From Acheta domesticus (Eukaryota; Arthropoda; Insecta; Orthoptera; Gryllidae): 64,000 nt of DNA. A program made the translations under genes and the position numbers. How positions within the stretch are numbered: the first letter of the stretch is position 1; every line of letters starts with the position of its first letter. The DNA is taken from positions 157,451,976 to 157,515,975 of the forward strand of contig JAHLJT010009436.1 in the NCBI GenBank assembly GCA_031308135.1. Direction: 5' to 3'. Below the pieces are notes generated by a model. The model did not search any database. It saw only the letters and a list, made by a program, of their open reading frames with translations, and was not told the origin of the DNA. Positions 55,929 through 64,000 of this stretch are shown here, in pieces.

Positions 55929-56587
55929 GGTGATATGAATAACAATGAGCTATTACTTCTCGAGTTTTCGAAGCAATTGCTTCAAACAATACGAATGAAA
56001 TACGTGAGTAATGGCTGTTATTTTGAACAATTTCTCTATTGGTGAGTAACTGCTCGACCGAGGGACAATTGCTTACTTTTCATATGAATAAAATCGAGAA
56101 TTTGCTTCTAATGCGAAGCATTTATTTCGAATTTTCGGAGCAACCTCTGAAGGTGATTCAAATCGTATTGAATGGATACAAGAGAGGTTATACCCGACTG
56201 TTGTGAGCTAGTTGTGAGGTTTTAGGTAGTGAACGCTTGAATGATGGAAGATCTCCTATGATTTCGCCAACAATGCACGTCAACTGTACCACTTAACCTA
56301 ACACGGTCGACACCATCAGGAACAAAAGCGCGTCGCCATGATGGAAAGACCAGGCGCGACGCACTATGCGCGACGCGCGGTAACCTAGACAAACAAAACA
56401 CGAAAATCGACCAATCGCCACAGATCAATTAGTGAGCAATTACTCAGAGAAATAAGTAAATGCTTCGAGTTTCACGAAACTTTTTATTCATATGAAAAAA
56501 AGCAATTGCGTATGAGAAGTAGTAGTTCCTACTTGTACTCGTGAGCAATTGCTCTGGAGTAGTTGCTCATTTTTATTCATATCACCT
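55929..56587. mobile_element. TIR element (MITE), about 660 bp
   Basis: The left end GGTGATATGAATAACAATG and the right end read inward GGTGATATGAATAAAAATG are inverted repeats of about 22 bp with one mismatch. Both are followed by GAGC and CAATTGC words spread through the first and last 100 bp. The flanks AGACGATA and TGATGATA agree at 6 of 8 positions, compatible with an old 8-bp duplication. No transposase. Confidence 0.75.
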
Positions 56588-56599
56588 GATGATAGGAGT

Positions 56600-57640
56600 C
56601 AACTCAGGCATTTTGAAATGTGTATGCCAAAGATAGTCCCAAACGAGTTGCCTGCTTTTTTTTTAAAGCACGAATTCAAGAAATCTTGCTAGTACCTGCG
56701 TAATCTTGAGAACATTCTGAATTCGCCAGGGAACCGCCACATTGATTCATGGACGCCCCGGTGTTTTATTTGCTTATCATTAATCAGTTGTTTTACGAGG
56801 CCATGACGTCTTTGCGGGACGCGTACCCCAAAGCTTATTCTGCCGCATATGCTTACTGCAGAGTAAGATTTTCCAATCAATCAAAATTGAAAATGCTTTT
56901 TGTGAACAAGCTTCATTAGCTTTTATTGTAGATTATCTCTGATAATCAACCAATATCTAACTGCTAAATTATAACAAATTAGCAAAATATGTTCAAATAC
57001 ACTTGAGACAAAAATAAAATATTTCAAAGTCCAAATAAATCGCAGAGAATCCACAGATTTGCACCTTCGATGCCCTTCAATATTCAAACCTGAGGTAAAT
57101 GAAATACTTGAAGTCCAGTAAACGTCGTCAGGAGCGCTCCGAATTTTTTATCACCCAAAGAGTTATTGTAGCAACAATGTTAGCCAATATGACGCATGTT
57201 TAACCTTATGAATAAAATAAATATAAACGTGAATACAGCAAATATCGTGGGTGATGTGCGGAAGGCCTTCCACCAGAGGTCGACAGCGGAGCGCAGACCA
57301 GAGTGTAGTGCAGAGTGCAGACGTCTTCCTGTGCGCCAGCGCGCGCCGCGCCGCGCCGGCTTCCGGTCGCCACAAAGAGCGCCATAATCTTCATGGAGGT
57401 AATACCCTCCGTCGCCCCTAGCGCTGATACGGGCAACTCGGGCAATCTGCGCCTTGGAGATCGCGTTCAGGCCACAGCAGTTCAGAGGTGGCTGGCCAGG
57501 TAAAGGGGGCTGAAATACCACTTTACCTTCATGTACATGTGGTAACAATTCGAACAAAGGAAAGTTCCAAGTAACTACTGTTGTATGAATGTATTCCTGA
57601 AAAATATATTCCTGATACCAAGAAGGTGAATAATTCTTGA
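56600..57640. other. Intergenic with a small GC island
   Basis: A GC-rich stretch at 57275-57500 has frames on both strands and no recognised protein. The rest is AT-rich without features. Confidence 0.45.
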
Positions 57641-57644
57641 TTCT

Positions 57645-58610
57645 ATATTTAGTAAACGTCCTCTAACACATTGTGGGTCCTATGTTCTGTAACACGTTTT
57701 GTGGGTCCTTCATACCGAAAACCTTGTTTAAGGCAAAACGTCTATTATATTAATATCTTAGTTCCACTCTCTATGAACAAAGCTAGTGGCTAAACCGAAG
57801 AAAAGATTTTTCACCAAAATTGCTGTTACCTGATTGGACTGACTGATCTCGTGGTACCTTCAATTTCAAACATATATTTTAATTTTTGGAGGTATACATT
57901 ACATGGACCTTCAAGGACATTTTCGTTTGTTTGTTTGTTTGTTTTTCCAAAATGGTTCCACATTTTTGGATTTTTTAATTGGATAGAGTCAAGCACGCTT
58001 ATTACAATCGAGCAATTCCGGTTTTCATTGAATTTTCGAGAATTACAAAGATTTTTGCCGAAGATTCCTAAAAAAAATTCGGCATCTTCCTACAACGACA
58101 ATTATGAAGATAGAGATATTTTTTTAAAGAAAAACATTGATTCTAAATTATATCTTTAAATGAGGTCATGCACATTTTTCTCAATATGAGTAGTTTTCTC
58201 TTAATTTTATTTGCAATAAATTGAATTTTAAAAAGAAAATTTGCTCAAAAATAGTTTAAAATTTTTACTTCACTTTGTGTAGGAATTTGTGTTCGATTTT
58301 CTTTGAATTATCTGAATATTCGAAAATTGCAAAACTTTAAAATTCTTACTGCGTTTTCCTATAGCTACAACATTGAAGATAAACATTTTTCTTCTGAATA
58401 TAATGTTCTTCAAAAGTAGAACTGTCTGACGGCAATTACATTTTTTTCAAATATGAGTTGTTTTCATGTAAATTAGATGCAGTTGTTTTTCGCATAATTA
58501 ATAAGCAGAGCCCTGCAGTATGATATTTTCTGCTGAAAAATCGCCGATTTCCGGTGCACGATTACAATACGTTTTCTTAGGAAGTAAGGCGAGAAAATAA
58601 AAACAGAAAA
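57645..58610. repeat. Family A, copy 8 (reverse part followed by forward 3' end)
   Basis: 57645-58180 matches the family in reverse ('cacgttttgtgggtcc', 'acaaagctagtggctaaac' at 57779, 'acattacatggacc'). At 58520-58605 the forward 3' end appears ('gctgaaaaatcgccgatttcc', 'gattacaatacg', 'aaggcgagaaaataaaaa'). Polarity changes within the copy, as at 34635-35730. A TTTG repeat lies at 57926-57942. Confidence 0.6.
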
Positions 58611-58678
58611 ACTGCTTATCGTACACAGTTACGACTCCTGCCAGGTTGTTGAGCCAAAGAAGACAAAAATCTGTCTAA

Positions 58679-58903
58679 CCTATTTTTCGAACACTGCCCC
58701 TCAAGCCTCTATGGGCACGATGGAATATCACATGGCATTTCTCGTCTCTCTCCTTCATGCCGGTAGAAGTCGCATGATCGCATGCACTCCTTCATACGGT
58801 CACGATCATGCGATATCTGGCGGCACAACTGAGAACGTCGCGAAATACCGTGAGATATTCCATCGTGAAGACGGGCCTTCAGGGGCAAAGATAGAAAAAT
58901 TTC
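58679..58903. mobile_element. Foldback MITE, copy 3
   Basis: The left arm has GCCCCTCAAGCC, ACGATGGAATATCACATGG, CATTTCTCG, AAGTCGCATGATCG. The right arm mirrors it (ACGATGGAATATCTCACGG, TATTTCGCG, TATCGCATGATCG on the minus strand). Arms of about 95 bp make this the best-preserved copy of the three. Confidence 0.8.
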
Positions 58904-58929
58904 AGTATAAACCCGCATATTTTTGCGGT

Positions 58930-59130
58930 AACCGCCTCGTCTGCGGCGCAAGTGCGCCGAGCGAGTGGCAGTTGGCGGGGGGGGGGCGAGGGGGGAGGGG
59001 AGTGCGCGGGGGGCGGCCGCGACCGAATTGCGCCAGTGGCCTCGTGGCCTCGCGGGGGCGGGCGAGGGAGAGGGCGCGTGGGCAGGCGGGCGGCGAGGAC
59101 GAAGGCCTGCAGTTACGAGCGGAAGCCCCT
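58930..59130. other. CpG island with G-runs
   Basis: Starts within 30 bp of the foldback MITE. A run of 12 G at 58978-58989 followed by further G-runs could form a G-quadruplex. No protein recognised. Confidence 0.4.
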
Positions 59131-59919
59131 CGGCCTCACGCGAAACAGGAAAAGAAGAAGAACATTTCTTGATGAGCCTAACGATTCCAGATAACGTGAC
59201 TTCAACCGCAATAGCAGAGAAATTATATTACTTCAGAACCTTTCTTCCTCGGCGGTGTTGTATTGTATGTCGTTTTTATCGATATAATTACACAAGAGGG
59301 TGAATCGTTTAACGCGAGAAAAAACAAGAAGCAGGGAGTCCTGCACAACGAGATAGATATCGTCCAGAACTTTTTGTGGAAATAGTGAGTCGAATTAGAA
59401 ATTGTGCTATTGAGTACCGACGGTTGTAGATGGAAATGACAATGAATACGCATTTTAATGTGGAGCGAATTGGGGTGCGAATGACAGCAATAACAGTGTG
59501 ATCGCGCGGCCCCGTTAATCGGAGAGCGGGTGAGATCAGTAGAAACACAAAGGTTATTGATGTGGTAGAGTGATGTCTTCTGGAAATGACCATGAGCTTG
59601 TTATCTTGTACATAGGGAAGATGATAAACAAACTAATCGACAAGATCGACGGAGACCTTTAGGGAAACCAAGCGACCGATTGAACTTACGGAGGTTACTG
59701 GTCGACGTTCTCAGAAAGCTGTCCAAGGAAATTTAACATGGCCAATACTAACTCACCTGGGGACCTCAAGAGGCCACAGTTGCTTCTGTAATTGGTTGAT
59801 AATGATACGGAGAATTCGAAACTTGAGAGAAACGACGTATCCCAGAACTCTGTAGAATTTGTTTCAAATTTGGAATCGCAAAAATTTCGGGAACGCCCAA
59901 CGTCACGACCAACCTGGCA
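59131..59919. other. Intergenic, nothing recognised
   Basis: No supported gene or element. Confidence 0.5.
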
Positions 59920-60112
59920 GCCCCTGCATTCAGCTGAGCCAGCCTCCGCGCTCCGCCGGTATTTTAGCGCTGGTATTTCTGCGCGCGCCGAAATACGCTC
60001 GCGGCGCGCGACGCGGCGGGGAGGAAGCGGCCCACACCCCCTCCCCCCGCGCCGCCACCGCTTCCGGCCTCCCCTGCGCCCCCGCCTCTGCCGCTCTGTA
60101 TCCGGATTTATG
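59920..60112. other. CpG island
   Basis: GC-rich DNA with frames on both strands (up to 187 codons on the minus strand), compositional in appearance. Confidence 0.4.
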
Positions 60113-60359
60113 GGGAAAACAATGTAGATAGTATTTGTCCGTAAATCAATTGAATATTCTCTACAATATAAAACACGATATGCTGCGTAAATCAATCCTG
60201 CGCCAATACTTGCTCTAATGCTTTGACGACAAACCCAAACCTGTAAGACAGACCGCAACCTGCCCTTCTACCACTTTTTACCTGCTTGACTACTGCGTAC
60301 TTACATAATAAAGAGAAAGTACTGTAAGATTGTAGCGGAATGTTTGTGGCACTGATATC

Positions 60360-61060
60360 CGAAAAATTAGTTATTCTTATTTCTTTAAATAGAAAATGTT
60401 TCTTGTAACACCTTACGTGACCTTTTTTTTATTTTCAAAAATTGCCGAGGTTAGAAATAATGCGCGAAAGTATGTGCTGTTGGAGCACCACATGTTCTAT
60501 TCTATTAGGAGATCGAAAAATGAGAAACTATCAAAAAATAACATTTTACCGCCTATAGGTAGCAGCAGGGTAGGAAATGGGGGCAAAACCGAAAAGCTAG
60601 CAGAGACGAAAGAGATTAGAAAACTGGCTAGTACGAGAGTCTGCGACATTCTGTAGCACCACTAGTTAATTAATGTTTCTCTGCTGTCATTCAAATGATT
60701 CTTACAATTCTTTTTCTTTCAAAAATGATCATTGCGAACCTATAATATTGTCAAAACATATTTTTTTCCTTAATGAAATCTATTCTTCGAAATTAAATCG
60801 TAAAATAAGTCCATGTATACCTCTTTGAGAGCAATAGTTTTTTCGTAATATTTGTGTGAAGTGAAAGTAATAAAAATAGTTTCTCAACAATTGCTGCAAT
60901 TTTTTCTTTCCATTTTTTCTCGAATAAAGAAAAGTTCTTTTATAAACTTGGCGCAGGTTCCATTTTGTTGAACTCCCTGAATGTTCAAAAATTGTCAGTG
61001 TTACAAATGATGCAAGAAAACCTGAGGCGCAATTCGAACTTTGCTCTTCGTATGTGTAAT
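60360..61060 (-). repeat. Family A, copy 9 (fragments)
   Basis: 60472-60500 and 60640-60657 each carry the inverted outer motif (GCGCGAAAGTATGTGCTGTT; CTGTAGCACCACTAGTT). Between them 60540-60640 matches the reverse of 53580-53660. 60680-61050 resembles the AT-rich body. It looks like one fragment inserted in or next to another. Confidence 0.55.
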
Positions 61061-61494
61061 TGCAGAAGTACTGTCTGATTCTGTGGAGCCTCTGTGTCGA
61101 TACGAAGTAACCGCCAACTAATGCATTATATGTTCGTTTCGATCTCTATAAACTATGAATATGGCTGACCCAGCATCAGTTATTGTGTGTAAGCATGCTT
61201 CTTGGCCAATTTTAATACTAGAATAGAGAAAATACTTTCTGCTGCGGTAGAAATTTGATTGACAATTGCCCCCTTCCGTAATCATCGACTGCCTCCAGAC
61301 AACTTCCCCTCCTTCGTTCAGTGTTGTCGCCATGCTGTGGGTATCGGTGGCGGTCGATGTTCTTCGTGCACGGTTGAATCTCGCGCAAAGGACGCCTATC
61401 GCGTGGCATCAGTTTACTTTCGCCACAGAGTAAAGATGTCTCTTTAGTGTATGCTTTTGCGTAGCCCCACCCACCAGTGCACCTCGTTAATGGG
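61061..61494. other. Intergenic, nothing recognised
   Basis: No supported gene. Confidence 0.5.
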
Positions 61495-61500
61495 CGGTAG

Positions 61501-61711
61501 GGCGAGAGAGAAAGAGACTGAAACAAAGAGGGAGAGGAACGAGAGAAGGAAGGAGAGAGAGGAGAGTAAAAAGAGAAGAGAAAAGGAGGAGAGAGGGAGG
61601 AAGGAGAGAAAAGACGAGAAAAGGAGAGGAGAGGAGAGAGAGAGAGTGATGAAGGGAGGGAGGTGGAGAGGAAAGAGAGAAGAAAGGAGAGAGAGAGAGA
61701 GAGAGGAATAG
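61501..61711. repeat. GA-rich polypurine tract, about 210 bp
   Basis: The plus strand is nearly all A and G with GAGAGA and GGAAGGA words. The 231-codon minus-strand frame across it is a Ser/Leu/Pro/Phe artefact. Candidate for triplex DNA. Confidence 0.92.
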
Positions 61712-61970
61712 CTTTCCCTTCGTCTCGCCAGAGCAGCTCAGTTCTCGAGGGTTTTGCTAAGCAGTGTGTTAAGCAGGTTGTTACCAAGCCGTATGTTTTA
61801 CTAAGCAGGCTGTTTTTGTTAACGTTTCTGCCTAGTACATTTTTTTTATTGTTCCGTATTTCGTTCAAGAAAATAACTTGCTGACTGGTTATATATTCCC
61901 TTTTTTGTCTCAATAATTCGCATTTTTCTGTATAGTACCATGTTCTCGTATTTTTTCTCGATTTCGGAGC

Positions 61971-61975
<5 letters not shown>

Positions 61976-62031
<56 letters not shown>
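61976..62031. repeat. AAT microsatellite, about 18-19 units
   Basis: Uninterrupted AAT units immediately before the 48-bp palindrome. It could be the 3' tail of another LINE copy or the insertion target of the LINE at its right. Confidence 0.95.
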
Positions 62032-62035
62032 GTTG

Positions 62036-62083
62036 CTGTATCTCGCGATCAAAACGTCGCGACGTTTTGATCGCGAGATACAG
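62036..62083. repeat. Perfect 48-bp palindrome, no spacer
   Basis: 62036-62059 is the exact reverse complement of 62060-62083, with the centre at GTCGCGAC. A second palindrome ACGACGCGTCGT follows at 62087-62098. The right half reads as LINE coding sequence (FDREIQIRR), so the left half is an inverted duplication of the first 24 bases of the LINE fragment. Confidence 0.97.
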
Positions 62084-63298
62084 ATACGACGCGTCGTTAC
62101 CAAGGAGGCAGAGAAACGTCTTAAATACAAGAGTTTGGAAATCGAGATCAGCCGAATGTGGGGTGTAAAATAGAGATGGGCTTAACAGCTTTTCGTCAAT
62201 AACTGTTATCGGAATAACAGTGGGCTCGTAATAACGGTTATCAATAACAGTTGAAAAATAACATGTCCATGATCAGCAACCTAACGTAGCCGTCTGCTAA
62301 GAGTTAAATCAGTTTAGCGACTGCTAAGAGTTAAACCAGGCAAAACGAATAACGTTGGTAGCACCGTAACGCTTGTGCAGCTATCTTATGGCGGTTGTCT
62401 GCACTACTTCCCCACACATGTTTAGGTAGGGAGAGAGAAACAGCTGATATGAACGAGACTCGATGAACTGCCAAGGAAAAATAGTAGTTAATATGATGAG
62501 TAGCAAATGTGTATAGAATATTACTAAAATAACTGTGATTCGTGATCAGATTGCAAATATTCTTTCGAATATGCAACATGTTCATAGTGAAGTGACGAGT
62601 GCCGAAAATAAAGAGAAGTAGAAACTGTGTTTTGCTTACCTAAAACTAAAGTGGTGATGGCTGTTGAATATCAAATATTATAATGCGAGTTATTTGACCG
62701 TAACTCATTGTATTCTATCAGACTTAGGGAAATATTAGTGGATCTCACATAAGGTGTTAATGGGACAGAAAGAAGTTAACAGACATATTAGACGGATTTA
62801 ATTTCAAGGACAAATTTCTTATTGTATTGTACGTAATACCATAAAATACAAAAATATTGTGGCACATGGTGTGTAATGAAGAATTATGTATTATTGAATC
62901 TATAATTTGAATACTTGTTAATCACGATTCATTAGCAGCAGTGAAACTGTTGTCATACAAAATGGTTACCGCGAAAGCTTGTAGTAGTTCGGGTTTGGCC
63001 CAATAGAGTGGGGTACTATGAATATCAACCGATAACAGCCAATAACAGGATAAATGAAATAACTATTATTTCGCGTAACAGTTATTAAACGTTAACTGTT
63101 AAGAAATAACAGTTTAGCTGTTAATGGCGCATCCCTAGTGTAAAAGCACAGGTCGTCCCGATAGTTATCGGAGCTCTGGGATTTGTTCCGCAAAATTTGT
63201 GTAAGAACTTGTCTAAACTCCCAGGTAATTCAAAACACTGGGAAGTTCAAGAAATAGCTTTATTTGGAACAGCCCACACTTTGCGCAAAGAATTGTAG
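62060..63298 (+). pseudogene. LINE reverse transcriptase C-terminus interrupted by insertion
   Basis: Before the insertion: FDREIQIRRVVTKEAEKRLK, YKSLEIEISRMWGVK. After it: AQVVPIVIGALGFVPQNL, CKNLSKLPGNS, then ALFGTAHTLRKEL and a stop at 63296-63298. The 'EKEKI.KY..L..E...MW..K....VPVVIGALG' pattern and the terminal 'LGTAHILRR'-type motif are typical of the end of a LINE polyprotein, of a clade different from the fragments at 30309 and 50017. If the MITE and one copy of its 8-base duplication are ignored, the two halves are in the same frame with no stop. Confidence 0.82.
62171..63137. mobile_element. Non-autonomous hAT element, 967 bp, exact 8-bp target duplication
   Basis: The left tip TAGAGATGGGC and the right tip read inward TAGGGATGCGC are flanked by GTGTAAAA on both sides (62163-62170 and 63138-63145). 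The first 110 and last 130 bases are packed with the words AATAACAG/CTGTTATT in both orientations, probable subterminal transposase-binding repeats. No transposase frame. Confidence 0.9.
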
Positions 63299-63400
63299 AG
63301 GCACCGACAGTCCCTAGATCTACTCCTTAGGTAGCTGGTTGCAACCTGGAGTAGATTATATATTCTGCCGACACATAACATCTTTAGTCGTGATTTAGAG

Positions 63401-63401
<1 letters not shown>

Positions 63402-63448
<47 letters not shown>

Positions 63449-63463
63449 TGATGATGATGATGA
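63402..63463. repeat. AAT then GAT trinucleotide repeat (LINE tail)
   Basis: About 14 AAT units followed by about 6 GAT units, at the 3' end of the LINE fragment. Confidence 0.92.
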
Positions 63464-63466
63464 TGT

Positions 63467-64000
63467 TTGAAACCTGCCGGATTGTTCGTACGATTCTAAA
63501 TATGTAAAGCGAGGTATGAGGTAAGCCTAGAGGCCCCTCAAACCTGGAACCTCGGATGAGAAAACCACGAGAACAAAGAAAATAAGAAAGTGTGTGTTAC
63601 ACTAGTACTTTAGTACATCTTCCTTGTGCCTTTATTTCTCATTGCTACTCAGCCATTCTCGTTTCTGTGTTTACCCTGTTTCCTTCTCCGTCTCAAGCTC
63701 GTATCCGTTGGCCCCAGCGGTGATGGCCTCCGGGTGGCGTATCCTACAGGAAAGCGGCGTCGAGGCGTCTGGCGATGAGAAAACAAATGCCTGGAGGCGT
63801 CTTCAAGCAGAGGAGCCAGGCCGCTCCTAGCGGACGTGGACCTCGGCCGCCAGAGTTCTTTGCTGGAATTTACACCTGCACATACAATTATTAAGTATAA
63901 GGCAAAATATTTAATCGAAATTATATAAATCTTATTAGTTCTATAAAGAAATCTCGTATTTATCCTATGTTGGTAACAAAGAGTACAAAATACGAATAAT
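63467..64000. other. Right end of window, nothing recognised
   Basis: Includes a 68-codon plus-strand frame (63624-63830) without recognisable similarity. No element ends found. Confidence 0.5.

Larger units (their letters stand above)
62060..63466 (+). mobile_element. LINE 3' end, split by a hAT MITE
   Basis: A 5'-truncated LINE whose coding end lies at 62060-62170 and 63143-63298. A 3' untranslated stretch and an AAT tail (63402-63444), continued by a GAT run (63445-63463), follow. The hAT MITE at 62171-63137 interrupts the coding part. Confidence 0.82.

Noticed and set aside
59695..60258. 187-codon minus-strand frame
   Set aside because: The central part is the Arg/Gly-rich reading of a CpG island and the flanks are unremarkable. 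No family is recognisable.
61218..61913. 231-codon minus-strand frame rich in Ser, Leu, Phe and Pro
   Set aside because: It follows the polypyrimidine strand of the GA tract and has no domain features.
61940..62035. Asn-rich N-terminal extension of the LINE frame
   Set aside because: It is the AAT microsatellite read in frame. LINE similarity begins only in the second half of the palindrome, at about 62060.
1..64000. Integrated virus, defence system, operon or other microbial gene cluster
   Set aside because: No capsid, polymerase, integrase, envelope or bacterial-type genes are seen. The reverse-transcriptase remnants are LINE-type and the transposases are eukaryotic DNA-element types.

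Overview
The window reads as a piece of a large, AT-rich, repeat-dominated animal genome, most probably an arthropod and plausibly a polyneopteran insect. The evidence is the mix of element families: a ZMYM1-like hAT transposase, several hAT MITEs with 8-bp target duplications, a Tc1/mariner relic, a PIF/Harbinger transposase fragment, LINE 3' ends with ATT/AAT tails and tRNA-derived SINEs. The taxonomic guess is weak. There is no operon structure, no prokaryotic ribosome-binding logic, no rRNA gene, no convincing tRNA gene and no CRISPR array. Most long open frames are noise in GC-rich islands or in-frame tandem repeats.

The only long intact gene is a hAT-family transposase on the minus strand (17544-19577). 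It lies in an apparently complete element (17164-20523) with 14-bp perfect terminal inverted repeats and an 8-bp target duplication TAAATATA. That element lies in turn inside a 9.2-kb segment (14359-23562). Its two ends carry inverted copies of a hairpin-forming 17-bp minisatellite (22 identical units on the left, 11 near-identical units on the right) and the terminal motif TAGAGCTCT. The whole segment is flanked by a perfect 8-bp direct duplication ACGCAGTC. I read it as a composite or foldback macrotransposon: two hAT-like MITEs in inverted orientation moved, or could move, everything between them. This is the most unusual structure in the window.

Layout: 1-0.9 kb, copy of an AT-rich dispersed family (family A). 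2.36-2.6 kb, hAT MITE. 5.5-5.7 kb, hAT N-terminal transposase fragment. 6.0-6.4 and 7.4-7.95 kb, GC islands. 8.1-8.6 kb, SINE. 10.8-12.5 kb, family A. 12.9-13.5 kb, GC island and 21-bp minisatellite. 14.36-23.56 kb, macrotransposon. 24.1-25.3 kb, hAT MITE with a nested foldback MITE. 26.4-27.0 kb, purine tract and GC island. 29.0-29.6 kb, GC island with a CAG repeat and a possible host exon. 30.2-30.8 kb, LINE 3' end. 32.6-35.8 kb, family A copies and a foldback MITE. 36-37.7 kb, SINE, palindromic MITE and Harbinger relic. 40.5-41.9 kb, family A. 42.5-43.1 kb, mariner relic. 46.5-46.9 kb, hAT MITE. 49.5-51.3 kb, SINE, LINE, GC island, SINE. 53.5-55.2 kb, best family A copy. 55.9-56.6 kb, TIR element. 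57.6-58.9 kb, family A and foldback MITE. 61.5-61.7 kb, purine tract. 62.0-63.5 kb, LINE 3' end split by a hAT MITE, with a perfect 48-bp palindrome at its 5' junction.

These are not cooperating genes. They are nested layers of mobile DNA, and several insertions can be ordered in time from their target duplications. A few GC islands (29.1-29.5 and 50.3-50.5 kb above all) contain short stretches with coding-like composition that could be exons of host genes lying mostly outside the window. I could not recognise any of them. All repeat boundaries without an identified target duplication are approximate.
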